Shown here in pieces: positions 13,485 through 24,062 of a stretch of 55,458 nt of DNA. The position numbers were made by a program, and so were the translations under genes. The notes below the pieces were generated by a model, which was given only the letters and a program-made list of their open reading frames with translations, was not told where the DNA came from and did not search any database. Numbering within the stretch: the first letter of the stretch is position 1; every line of letters begins with the position of its first letter. Source of the stretch: Saccoglossus kowalevskii (Eukaryota; Hemichordata; Enteropneusta; Harrimaniidae); NCBI RefSeq assembly GCF_000003605.2, contig NW_003135361.1, positions 96,396 to 151,853 on the forward strand, given 5' to 3'.

Positions 13485-14145
13485 TCATTCATCTGCATCA
13501 TCATCCTCATCTTCACTTTCGGAATCGACAATACGGTCATTGTCATCATCATTGTCATCCCGATCTTCATCTGGGATATCTTCTGGTTCAATGATCTGGG
13601 AAAGCATAGAAGGCATCTGATTGCCAGTAAACCAGACAGGTAGAAAAACGCCATTTACATCTTTCCATCCATGATCTGTGGGTTTGATGTTCTCCAGTGG
13701 ATTCTGTATATGTGCATGCTTNNNNNNNNNNNNNNNNNNNNNNNNNNNNNNNNNNNNNNNNNNNNNNNNNNTTTGCGTTCTGGACCATTGCAGAAAATAC
13801 ACTTATTCTCCAGCACTCCAGTGGTGGAAGTAGTAGCGACTGTTGATTTCTCCACCATAGATCTTGTTTCAACAATATCTTTATCAGAATAAGTTGTTTC
13901 CTTTTCCTTTGAATGTATCTGATAAGCTGTAAATTTGCTGAACAATACCATGAAAACCATAATGAGGTAATTGTTCACCTTCAAAATTTATGGAATCACA
14001 TATATTTTAATCTTCTTTGATATTGCTTTCTGGCTTGGGCTACCTCTCCTGCTGTTTCCCATGTCTGCTTAGTTAATGGAGTAACTTCTTCACCATGGTC
14101 TCTCTCACCACTCACATGCAACACACATTGTAAAGCAATCTCCAT
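13485..14145 (-). pseudogene. broken cysteine-containing transposon-associated gene
   Basis: Reading leftward on the minus strand, the first piece (14145 to 13996, 49 codons then TGA) starts MEIALQCVLHV and contains GEEVTPLTKQTW and a basic end. It is preceded by a pyrimidine-rich tract ending in AAG, so it may be an exon start rather than a translation start. A second frame carries NFEGEQLPHYGFHG near 13988-13947. A third frame continues KFTAYQIHSKEKE, a Ser/Thr-rich stretch, then CIFCNGPERK, and stops at the N gap. Beyond the gap, 13721-13485 encodes NPLENIKPTDHGW, then LPVWFTGNQMPSML, then a tail almost entirely Asp/Glu before TGA. The order (early Cys motif, PLT-W block, GFH block, CxxC, late GW block, acidic tail) looks like one protein interrupted by at least two frameshifts. 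From memory it resembles a family of uncharacterised proteins repeated in marine invertebrate genomes; no function is known to me. The central region normally expected between CxxC and the GW block is missing or lies in the gap. Confidence 0.6.
13722..13771. other. assembly gap (50 N)
   Basis: Exactly 50 N, which looks like a placeholder rather than a measured size. It falls inside the gene relic, between its CxxC motif and its C-terminal block. Confidence 0.95.
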
Positions 14146-14384
14146 CTTATATAGAAAAATAAATTATTCATTACCAGCTGTAGATTAATTATGTTTAGAC
14201 ATTTCCCTTCAAAAGTATGTAAATAAGAAATCTAAATTTGGTCCAAATCTATATTCTGCCAAATATTTTGCCGATCTCTATATAATATGTTATACATTAC
14301 AAGAATCTCCATATGCGATGAAATAGAATTTGGTCAATATTTGTCCAAAAAATGCGCTTTTGGTCAATTTTTGGAGGAAAATAT

Positions 14385-14670
14385 CCAAGTGATGACCAAC
14401 ATCTTCATTATTAATAATCAATGCAACTTCTAAAATATGTTTCCTTACATTTTAAACATACATACACATCATCAGACCCCCATATGTCAAAAAAAAAAAA
14501 ATTGACTAAAAATGACAATTTTTTTACCAAAATGTGGTCCAAATTGCAATTTTGTCTTACGTAGGGTCAATAAGAGTGCTTTTTTTTAAATCAGCACAAT
14601 ATTTTACATAAAATAGGCTTCTCAAACCATACTTACCTAAAATTCTGATTAAAGCCACCTATCTCTTGAA
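14385..14670 (-). repeat. right terminal inverted repeat of the 12.8-14.7 kb element
   Basis: Reverse complement of the left arm. The best conserved part is 14475-14668. A TTTTAGGTAAGTAT string lies at 14628-14641 when read on the minus strand. Confidence 0.75.
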
Positions 14671-14872
14671 GTACAGTATTCGTGGTGGCGGTACATTTGC
14701 GTTTGGCTTTGAAACTGACAAAAAACTTATGAGTATGTGTGAAAACTAATACTGAAGTGAAGTACGAACACCCAACACTCTTTACACTACGAATATCGAA
14801 TGTTGACTCCACCTCACTCTCCACACAGACGATAAACCACACATCGCTTCCGGTATAGCTGCATTTGTACAT
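14637..14872 (-). CDS. possible exon ending at a strong splice donor
   Basis: An open frame starts at an ATG at 14872 and runs 78 codons to 14637, where it meets AG|GTAAGT, a consensus splice donor; one codon further the frame stops. The product starts MYKCSYTGSDVW and ends LQEIGGFNQNF. The last 30 or so bases lie in the right terminal inverted repeat, while the rest lies outside it. It could be a first exon of the element's gene, with an intron of about 490 bp leading to the acceptor-like site before 14145. Direct joining would not keep the frame of the next piece, so it may be non-coding there, belong to another transcript, or be chance. I recognise no domain. Confidence 0.25.
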
Positions 14873-14879
14873 ATATGCT

Positions 14880-16213
14880 AATTAGGGGGTATTGTAAGCT
14901 TACAACTATTTTTTTGCGTAAGGAACTGTTTTCCATGGGTATGAGAGTCTTACGGGATAATCTTTTCAGACAGCGAGTAATAACTGTTCGAAGCCGCTGT
15001 TGTGAGCAAACAACGTAGTTACTAACAAAATAACAGACGGACTCTCACTGTACATGCTTTAGCAAAACAATGTGTATTTGTGTTGAGCTGTATTCAACTC
15101 AAGATGGCCACGATGGAGTAAATCACAATATTTTTGGTACGGAAAATAAAATAAATTTGTTGTGCTTTTAAATGCTTTACATACTTTTTCTTTTCAGTTA
15201 TAGAAGCGTGAGTGTGCACTTGAATCGGCCAGGGGGGTGGGGGTGGGCGATTTTCCCGTCTGTCGGCAAGAACGTACAAACAACCAATCTATACATTGGA
15301 ATATAATCATTTATGTCAAGTGTGTCACACATACACTATATACAGTTAAAGTAGCGCCTCATGTCCATGCCCCCTCCATTTTAACTTCTTTTTTTATGGC
15401 TGACAATAACACTCTTTTTTAAACATTGGTGACGTGAACAAAGGTTTCCAACGATTGACCCGTTTTTTCCCAAAAGGCGCATTTGTTCTTTTGTAACTTC
15501 AAAATGAAAACTCCGATTTACGCGCCGACAATGGGTGCTTACTTTGCGCGTATGAATGTGTTGACGCTACATGAGCAGCTGACTGTTTATTTTACAATTT
15601 ATTTTTAGGTAATTCCTTCATTTATTTTGTTTTCAAAAATACGCATTTTTGATAGTCTAACGTGAATAACTCGTGACCAAATATTTTTTATAAAAAGCGC
15701 AGACACATTCCTTTTATAAACACGGCCGTGTTGTTCTAGGGATAAATTACACTTGACTTGTAATGTCAATGCAGAGAGCGTTGTTGTTTTTGAAGGTTGA
15801 TCGTAGAGCAAGGGATGTGTGATTCAAGACGAGGACATGAACCGTCAAGATCGCTTGTTTTGAATTCAAGGCGAAGACAGTGATTGCTTGTTTTGGTGGT
15901 CTGTAAAACACGGTCCGAATAAGGAGCTTCGCAGAACACGCTGCGAAATCTGATATTCTCAATTGTATGATACATGAACAGTATGAAGGTTTTTTAGATA
16001 TCGCGTCGACCGGGAGATTTTACGTCACGGGAGTCAGCGTGGTTCAACTATAATATGATAATGTACAATAAATCATTCCGATTTTGCTACTAGCGTGTGA
16101 GCGTCTTCGTACAATGCGACCTTTGTCCGACGTGACATATTAACAACTTTCTTTCACCTAGGCCAACTTGAACCTGGTCATGTGACAAAACAAAAGAATC
16201 CATTATTCAGTTG
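14880..16213. other. non-coding stretch, nothing firmly recognised
   Basis: Includes a G-rich patch near 15230-15245 and C-rich CATGCCCCCTCC near 15366. Overlapping minus-strand frames at 15605-15975 are in conflicting phases and none looks coding. Confidence 0.4.
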
Positions 16214-16363
16214 TTAAAGTTTTAGTCTTTTGCAACAACAGTCGAATACGGACTGGATGTAGTTCGAGCCCTTGTCCGACAGTTTAAGTTTTAGAGCTGC
16301 CTCTTTCGATATTGGTATCTTTTTTTTTGATCTACCACGTTTGCGCTTTAATTTGTCAGACAT
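16214..16363 (-). CDS. short basic ORF with AT-hook-like motif
   Basis: A 49-codon frame starts at an ATG at 16363 with A at -3 (ACAATGTC), a favourable animal start context, and ends at TAA at 16214-16216. The product starts MSDKLKRKRGRSKKK, so it has a strongly basic N-terminus with an RGR core like a minor-groove-binding AT hook, then IPISKEAALKLKLS, and it ends in CCCKRLKL. Upstream on the same strand, TATTTAAAAGCC lies about 29 bases before the ATG and TTTGCGCATGC-type sequence about 90-100 bases before it. The open frame continues upstream of this ATG to 16519, but that part does not look coding. It could be a tiny gene, a first exon or a fragment of a transposon protein. I do not recognise a family. 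Confidence 0.3.
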   Translation of the reverse strand: MSDKLKRKRGRSKKKIPISKEAALKLKLSDKGSNYIQSVFDCCCKRLKL

Positions 16364-16633
16364 TGTAAACAGTGATGCTTGGCTTTTAAATACTGAAGTG
16401 CAACTGAAGGTCACACTCAAAATATCGTGATCCTTTTCATATAGAGTGGTTTGCGCATGCTCATGGTAATTATGGTAAACTGCAAACCGATAAGTTGAAT
16501 TAGAAAACTGTACAACCAAGTCGAAAAATTCCGAGTGATATCATGTGTTTGTTATTATATTTCTCCAACTTGTAAACGTAATTTCATTCTGTAAGTTTCA
16601 CTATTATTTGGATAATCTGATTTTTAATCAGAA

Positions 16634-16655
16634 CCCCCCCCCCTCCAAAAAAAAA
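16634..16655 (+). repeat. poly-C then poly-A tract
   Basis: Ten C, then TCC, then a run of nine A; simple low-complexity sequence. Confidence 0.85.
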
Positions 16656-16870
16656 CTTAAAAATTAGCCATGAACGTGAGTCGCTACTTTAAAAAACAAT
16701 TTTACGTAATATCTTCAGTTGAGTCAAAGTATTTATGCAAGGCGTACGTCGAATAAAGCTCCTCGTTGATTTGTCACACTGTTATGTGCTAAGTTTAGGT
16801 AGCCAATCAGGTGCAATCTTAGTGAGTGGATTCGCAATGACTCAATATTTGTGTAGTGTAGAATATATTA

Positions 16871-17262
16871 TAATGAGGGCTCCGCCCTTGAGATGAAGAA
16901 TAACAGATTACATTTCGTGAGAGATCTGGATCCGGTTGTCATTCCATGCAATGGAAGGAGTCTTCATTTCCAGATAACATTTAATAGGGGTTGCCCTCGA
17001 GACATGGACAATTCTAAATTATATTTTGTGTGAGATCCGGTTGTCATAGAAACATGATTGTTTTAGGTAACTCAAAATCAAAAAGTTATAGACAAATTAC
17101 AATGAAGGGTTGACCACGAGACAATGAGAAATGAAATTTCGATTTTAGGTATCTAGATTACGTTGCCATGGTAATATGATTGTTTTTCAATGATTATCCA
17201 GTTCCAGGTAGCTCGAAATGCTATAAGATTTTCAAAAAAAACCTCATGTTATCATAAAAATT
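16871..17262 (+). repeat. three-copy degenerate tandem repeat, unit about 110-120 bp
   Basis: Copies begin near 16871, 16981 and 17099 with TAATGAGGGCTCCGCCCTTG, TAATAGGGGTTGCCCTCG and CAATGAAGGGTTGACCACG. Copies 1 and 2 share GAGATC...CCGGTTGTCAT. Copies 2 and 3 share ATGATTGTTTT and end with related blocks TAGGTAACTCAAAAT and CAGGTAGCTCGAAAT. The copies are clearly related but old. No coding frame is shared. Confidence 0.65.
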
Positions 17263-20200
17263 TGATTTATGGTTAACTTTGATTAACCAAAACGCCACCC
17301 ATCACCGAATATGACGTCCTTCAAGATGATTTGTGTTATTAAAAAAAATACGATGTTAGATTAAACATAATATTGTGGCGATGCGCCGTAAAACACGCAA
17401 TGGCCGAAAATAATTACCGTGTTCAGACACGCCGCCAACACGCACGATACTAACGCGTTAATAAATCAAAACAAGATAGCATTATTAAATGTGCCCGAGT
17501 CAATCATGGCGTTGGGGATTACGAGACCATTGTCATGTTATCGTATTTGCATTTCGGTATGATCATAAGAGCCGTTGCAAGAATTCAGTAACCAATGAAC
17601 ATCAAATAACTAATTTCATGAGTTGAAAAGTATGCCCTCGGCCTGGAAATGATGTAAATATTAAGACCATGTGAGAAGTATTAATATTTCATACCTTGTA
17701 CAAGTTTTATGATGATTAATCGATTATGCACCACCATCCATGTATTATAACAACTAACAGCAACGTGTTGATCGTTAAAACTATGTTTGTGCTATAATCC
17801 GCTTTATACAGTAGATAGCATATGCATGTTGACCAATGGATTCCAATAACATATGCCTCAGCGCGACACCAAGAAACGCTTACACGGTGTCACGCTTAAG
17901 GAAAAGTCAAAGACGGATTCGTGATTCTAAGACAACATTACACATCACGAAACTCCGATTACCACATTATGGCATTGTTAGGACATGTAGGCTACGTGTC
18001 TGTGCTTTAGTTTCAATAATGTCGATGAGAACAGCAGGAGTGTATATTTATTTTATTTTGAGAAAGAAACACGCGCTACTGATGTTGAGTTATTACAATT
18101 TATTTATATTCACACTTTTGTATGTAGCGTATACAATACATAGTATACAGACGAGTGACACGATTAAGGTAAAATTAAACTGTGAATATCAGAAGAAAAA
18201 TAATTCTCTGAGACTTTAGAAAACATTACTGAAAAAAGATTAGCGCTTCTCAAAATTATTATCGCATAGCCTCGCATAAAATGTTCAAATTTATAGGTTT
18301 TCATCAACGAGTACGAATTTCTACGTGAATTTTAGAAGTTGCACGTCATGTGGTAATAAGCAAAAGTTTATTTCCTGATTAAAGTAAATTGAGCAGCATG
18401 CAATGTATTATGAAATGGAAGTACCCATACATCTGAACACTACACGCCGGAAAGTAACGTTGTCCTGTGTTATGTCAATTTTATTCCGGCTGACAAGAAA
18501 CTGGTTTATATTACTAGCTTTCTCGTCAACATGTGCAGAAAGTGTACCCTGGGGTGAGTGTATGTATTTAGCGATTCTCACGACACATCCGACTTCAACC
18601 AGGGAATTAAACTAATGAAACATGGAAATAACGTCATATGATGCTAACAAAATAAAGAGGGTAGCAATAAGTTCAGTTTTTATAATGGGTTATGTTTGTT
18701 TTACAATCATGTTATAAACTAAAACTGCACATATTCACGAGGGTTATGCCTTTAGTGTATTACATAATAAATCGATGGTAAACTTGAAGGAAACATACGT
18801 GTCAAATCGCATTTATAAATCATTCTGTGCCCGCAATTAATGAATAAAAAACGAAATGTAGATATGGGTCAACAGAAATCATAAATCTGCACTCTTATTC
18901 GAGTCCACTGATTCGTTCTCATTTTTTTTTCAATAAATTTAACAACTTTAGAATCAGAAAATGTGTTGGTAGATTTAAATATACATTATAATAGATTCTA
19001 TATTGAAAATTGATATGTAAATATCACTTCTGTTACGACTGTGTATGTATATTATTAATTAATAATATAATATTAATAAATATTTTATGTTTTTTTTTCA
19101 CATGTGTATTTTATGATTCACCCTTCCAGACTCGAACGTTGCTAGGCCAACAATGTGCGCTGGTTTACACGCTGTTTTCTTTTCTAAACATGTTTTTCAC
19201 ACACTCACAAACAATAAAGTAGTGCGATCGGCGCTGCGAAAATCCGACAAAAAAAAAACGAATGTTAAATTATCAAACGTTTCAACAACTTATATATGTG
19301 AAAACAACAAGAAAAAAACAAATACAAACCAAGTTAGGAGTACACCAATGTAATTGTTTAAAACATCACTAAAATATACGTTACTCTTTTACTTTTTATC
19401 CCAATATAGTGATTCTATAAATACAAAATAAAAAATATCTGAAAAATATAACTGAACCGTTTGTTGAGCATCTAGTATACAGTTATCATATCCGTTGCCA
19501 TCTTCCGTTTTTGGTATTTCGTTATAAGAATGTTCATAAATATAATGATCGCGATATCTAACATTTTGTGTCATTGTCTGGGACCAGTTTTTGCCTTATC
19601 AAGGAATAGGATGGACAAAAGTCTGTTCTCGTTGTTGTTGTTGTTGTTGTCGTTGACTCCATCATATTACTATTATTATATCAACCGTTTAAGATCTCGG
19701 TCATGTTCGATTGTGGTACGTGTTCTGTGTCTATTTTCCAACTTATATTGTTAAATTTCATTTTAATTTGTCTTCTCCTTCTTGTAGTTATAACACTTCA
19801 AAACAATTCTATCTGATTACCACCCGTTGCTATGAAATGTCAACCTAGTTGTCTTTGGTGTAACTAGCAAGTGAAATTTTCTTGATATGGGGTACAATTT
19901 GCCTGAAGAAAAAATTTAATATAAGTGGACACAATGAGAACCAGATATTAGTAATCAGTTATCTGAGACCGATCAATTAGATAAGTATAGTAAACCGTTG
20001 TGTTTTTAAATCGAGAAAGTGATAAGTGTTCAAATCACTAGTATTTTTAATTTTTTTACTATTTGATTAGAATTGAATTTTAAACAGTATTTTCTGTTTA
20101 AAATCTGTAGATATTATTGCGTTTAACATTACTTTAAACTGAAAACAATTCTATCTAAAAGATCATTTTTTTTAATCTAGATTCCCAATGGACAAGGTTG

Positions 20201-20346
20201 TTATAGCTATGCTATGTTTACTATTAATTGTGTGTGAGTGCCAAGTCGTGCTGTTCGTTCATCACTGAACACTTAGAACATGAAAGTACAATGTTCCTTC
20301 AGGAAGTCAATCCATTACACAAAGTATGCAACGTTCATGTGATACA
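17263..20346. other. non-coding stretch with chance-length open frames
   Basis: The longest N-free open frame of the window, 127 codons at 17836-18219, lies here. Its product starts MDSNNICLSATPRN and has a hydrophobic stretch near residues 75-105, but I see no family, signal or splice context that would lift it above chance. A (TTG)n run is at 19631-19650. The palindromic A+T-rich patch near 19051-19082 contains AATTAATAATATAATATTAA. Confidence 0.4.
19631..19650 (+). repeat. (GTT)n microsatellite
   Basis: Six to seven tandem GTT units. Confidence 0.9.
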
Positions 20347-20471
20347 TTAAAGGACGGTGTACATCGCACCGCGTTCTGTTCAATGTGGGCTTCATATCGA
20401 CGCACACACTGCATGTAATATACGTCGTGTGTTTACATGAAACGCGCCGTGCGACGACCGCCGCACTTTAA
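20347..20471 (+). mobile_element. TTAA-flanked MITE, well preserved copy
   Basis: Bounded by TTAA at 20347-20350 and 20468-20471. The left end TTAAAGGACGGTGTACATCG is matched by the reverse complement of the right end, TTAAAGTGCGGCGGTCGTCG. Internal blocks ATATCGACG and GTTTACATGAAA are shared with the copy at 10999-11130. At 125 bp it cannot code for a transposase and must rely on one supplied elsewhere. Confidence 0.75.
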
Positions 20472-21131
20472 GTTCAATAAAACCTTTTGATTTCAGGAAA
20501 CATAAACTATACGCTGTTAAATTTAAAATTTCGCATAACAGACTAGTATTCCTAATGCATTAAAGCACAATCCTGTGCAATTTATACGCGTACACTGGGT
20601 GGGGCATTTCTCATCTTTTGTTAGGAACATAATACACAATGCATCAAGGAACGTTAGCATAATGTTAGAAAGTGGTGTGCATATGATGGATTCCTGAGGC
20701 TCCCTGGGACTCCTACACTAGTATTTTTGACCAGAATCGGATTATGCATTTTGCTATGGGACTAAATCTCCCAACAAACGAGTCTAGTGCATTGTGCCTT
20801 TTCATTCAAACGTATTCGCGTCGGTTCATTTCTTTTCGACTGACTAGACAGTCTGAAGACTTGTGAAAAGAAGTTAATTTTCCAAGCAGAAGTATTATTA
20901 TTTGTTTTGTTTGTACTATTAAAAAGCATTATTATACATCTGTCACCGTAACGCCATAAGTTACAGCGTGCCGTAATTTTGCGGTATTTTACGGGGTATT
21001 GTCATATACGGAAATGCGAATTCCAAATATGGAATGACTATAAACATGGCTGCCACCAGGGTTTGACCGGGCTCCACACAAAGAAGTTTGCTGATTCTGT
21101 TCTAAAGTTTTTGGATTTCGGAATGAAGAGA
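20472..21131. other. non-coding stretch, nothing recognised
   Basis: No convincing open frame or repeat. Confidence 0.45.
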
Positions 21132-21284
21132 TGTATAATAATAGGTTTATTACGAGGATAACTCAAAGTATGCACTCAGACAGTACGCCGTCGCATTGAC
21201 CTTCACTGCGCGTCGGTCGATATTCCGGCTGTACTGTCTTCGTACATACTTTGAGGGTACCCTCGTAATAACCTCATAATACCT
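21132..21284. mobile_element. hairpin MITE
   Basis: The left arm AGGTTTATTACGAGG (from 21143), then CTCAAAGTATGCAC and CAGACAGTACGCCG, is matched in reverse complement on the right by AGGTTATTACGAGG, CTCAAAGTATGTAC and AAGACAGTACAGCCG. The arms are about 48 bp with weaker pairing about 10 bp further out, around a centre of about 37 bp. It has no coding capacity. The sequence is unrelated to the TTAA family by eye. Confidence 0.7.
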
Positions 21285-23873
21285 AAATTATCACAGCGAT
21301 ATATATCACCTATGACAGAATAAATGTAACTAATCAGAACATATAAATAATGTGTGGGTCAGTAAAAAATTAACCCGGAATACAATCTACTATCGAGCTG
21401 AGTTAGGCGTAATCAAAGGCTGTGAAATCAATTGATAAAGCAAGTTATTTTTAGACGTTCGCTCAAAAATTCAATATTACGTTGATAAAATATACGTTGT
21501 CTTAAGCAACATACTTTTCATCTATTAAAATCAAGTGCATATTTTGAAGAATGATTTAATTGAAAACAAATAATGCTTTTATATTAACTTATAGGTTGTT
21601 TTATTACTGTCCCCTTACAAACACAGTATATAAATCCGCACTACGTGATTGATCAAAATGTTTTGTAATACAAATATACATGTTATTCAAATTAAACCAA
21701 TAAATTTTCATTTTAAGCATGATTTTATTGAATGAATTTTGATCATTTACTTAAGTTGTTTTTTCGTCAAATTTACGACTCTTCTTCAACATTCAACAAG
21801 TTTTTTGGCAGATATAATTAGCGTGGGTTTAAATACCATCTTATATGGTATCAATGTCGATTGTCTGATGTAGACACAAGGATTCACACAGAAATCATTT
21901 GGTAATGATAAATAATGGGTGTCATATATGGAGAAAAATGTGATCACTCTTAATATCACGTATCACGTGATTTTATTGACTAAACTTAGGTGTAGTATAT
22001 TAGTATATTACTTCCATTTTTTATATAAATGAACCGTCAATCAACTGAATTCTAGCATTTGCCACACACAAGCACTGTGATAATCTACTTTTAATGAGCG
22101 ATGGGGATCTTTTACGTTAAGAAATTCTAGACATGTTCGTCGCCACAGGGAATTATCACCTCATATAATGTGTATCTAATAAATATTTATTCGCAATATT
22201 TTCCCAGAAACGTCCAGACGTGGGAGGCTTGCGTTAACATCAATTTGCAAACACTTATTTATGGGTATTCTGAACACAGACAACGGATTACTCGCATGAT
22301 GTGTAAGACATACCGTGTTAATAATTAAACTGATTTAAATGTACCTTTGGTGAAACAAACATCGTGCATACAATTATTTAAATGAATACAAACGTACACT
22401 GTTAAACAGTGTAGTAGTACACACACAATTTCTGCAACAAAATTGAATTTTTGATTCACTCTGCTGAAACATGCCACGGGGCGTACGACATACTAACAGC
22501 TTGGTTGTCATGACTTAGGCTGCGTTTGCTATAACTATTCTTATTTAACAATTCGTCAGCACCTTTTTAATAATCACACACACATTGAGGCATAATATGA
22601 ATTGAATAACTGAATATTGCGTCTGCTATACTGAGAGACGACAACCAATGTGAAGCTGCATAGAACGCATTGTACAAGCCGACATTCCACACCAACCAGT
22701 AAAAAACAGTGACTTATTAGGTATTATATAACTAATACATTTTTTGTGTTTCTTGGCCTTGGCTGGCAAATCCAAATTCCTTGTGAGAACCGTAATTAGA
22801 AAAAAACTCATTAGCGTATGATGGCATAGTAATATTTATGATTGACAACTCATTGTGGTTCAACTACTGATCAAATATTCATAATAAATATACTCTTTGT
22901 GGTTCAATATTCATTATAAATAAGCGTTTTAGTCATTCGCATCGTCGGATTCGCACGACTTCACTTATTATCCATGGCCATTCCTGCGAACCCGTGTGTG
23001 ATCGTTTATTCTGAAAAAACTGTATTCGACCTCAGTTAAATTGATTTGATTGGGCGCGCCAAGGAGCCGAATTCACCTAATTCACCAATCAGCGTTCCTG
23101 TAAAAACAACCAACATTAATTTTAAATTTGAACTAATACATTTCGCCGTCTTATATCACGTTGTAGCTTAACTGACGCAATTCGCATTCACATGGAAAAG
23201 CATAACAACACCTGACTACGTGTTCAATTTACAATGGAAACGCACCAGCATCCGCTGCTGTGTTTGATTTAATCGAATAGTGAAAATTCTGCGATGGCAT
23301 AATTATGAGGCGACGGCCGATTATTATATCTTAATCCATCTAGCTGAGTTGGTGGTGGCCGAACCACTTTCTGTCCCATGTTATATACAGGGAAATGCAC
23401 AAAGCTAGGGATTTTCCTATAAACGTACTTAAAAAATGTAAAAACCGATCATCAGACTTTCATTCAAAGTCAAATATTCAAAAGGGCTAAAACATAATGC
23501 GTACACATGCCTTCACTGCACATAGCAATTGTGACGACACAAATATTTAAAATTCTGATTGGATGATGATGAATCTCATTATTATTAATCGGAAGTTATG
23601 TGGATGTTATAATATCATTTCCGCGTTGGTCAATTTGAATTCTGAACATAACAATCATAAAAAAAAACGTATATTCCTAAAACATTTATAAGCTTCATGT
23701 TCTTTACTGTAAATTGATTCCTGCTTGGCGAGTCCTCTTAATATTCAATAAAAATAAAATAAAATAAACTATTTTTAGGTCTTGAACGCACTAGACTAAT
23801 GGCTTCCTGCAAGTCGTGCAATTCCGTTTATGCACTCATAAAATAGTACTAAAGAGTTATTAAGTTGGCAAGT

Positions 23874-23890
23874 TATATATATATATATAT
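23874..23890. repeat. (TA)n microsatellite
   Basis: Alternating TA run of about eight units. Confidence 0.9.
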
Positions 23891-24044
23891 TGAATGTACC
23901 AGAAACATTCTCGTTTACAGAAAATATTTTTCCAATGTGTGTATCATTACTGTTTGTGGTATAACTGGCAATGCTAAAGCTTCGAACATCCTTAGGAAAT
24001 ATTAGTGTGTTCATACATGTCAAATACTTGTTTTCACTGCTCGA

Positions 24045-24062
24045 CATATATATATATATATA
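24045..24062. repeat. (AT)n microsatellite
   Basis: Alternating AT run of about nine units. Confidence 0.9.

Larger units (their letters stand above)
12838..14670 (-). mobile_element. DNA-transposon-like element with long terminal inverted repeats
   Basis: Two long inverted repeats face each other about 1.3 kb apart. The left one begins near AAGAGATAGATGGCTTTA at 12842. The right one, on the opposite strand, begins near AAGAGATAGGTGGCTTTA at about 14667. Similarity is high for about 195 bp, including shared blocks TGCAATTT, GACCACATTTTGG and TTTTTAGTCAA, and continues more weakly for another 70 bp or so. Between them lies a minus-strand gene relic in several frames. The outer limits and target duplication could not be fixed. 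The arrangement fits a cut-and-paste transposon or a deleted derivative. No DDE catalytic core is visible, and the central part is partly hidden by 50 N. Confidence 0.7.

Noticed and set aside
17836-18219. 127-codon open frame as a gene
   Set aside because: No family, signal or splice support. About 7% of random codons are stops at this composition, so a few frames near 100 codons are expected by chance, and one of this size is not surprising.
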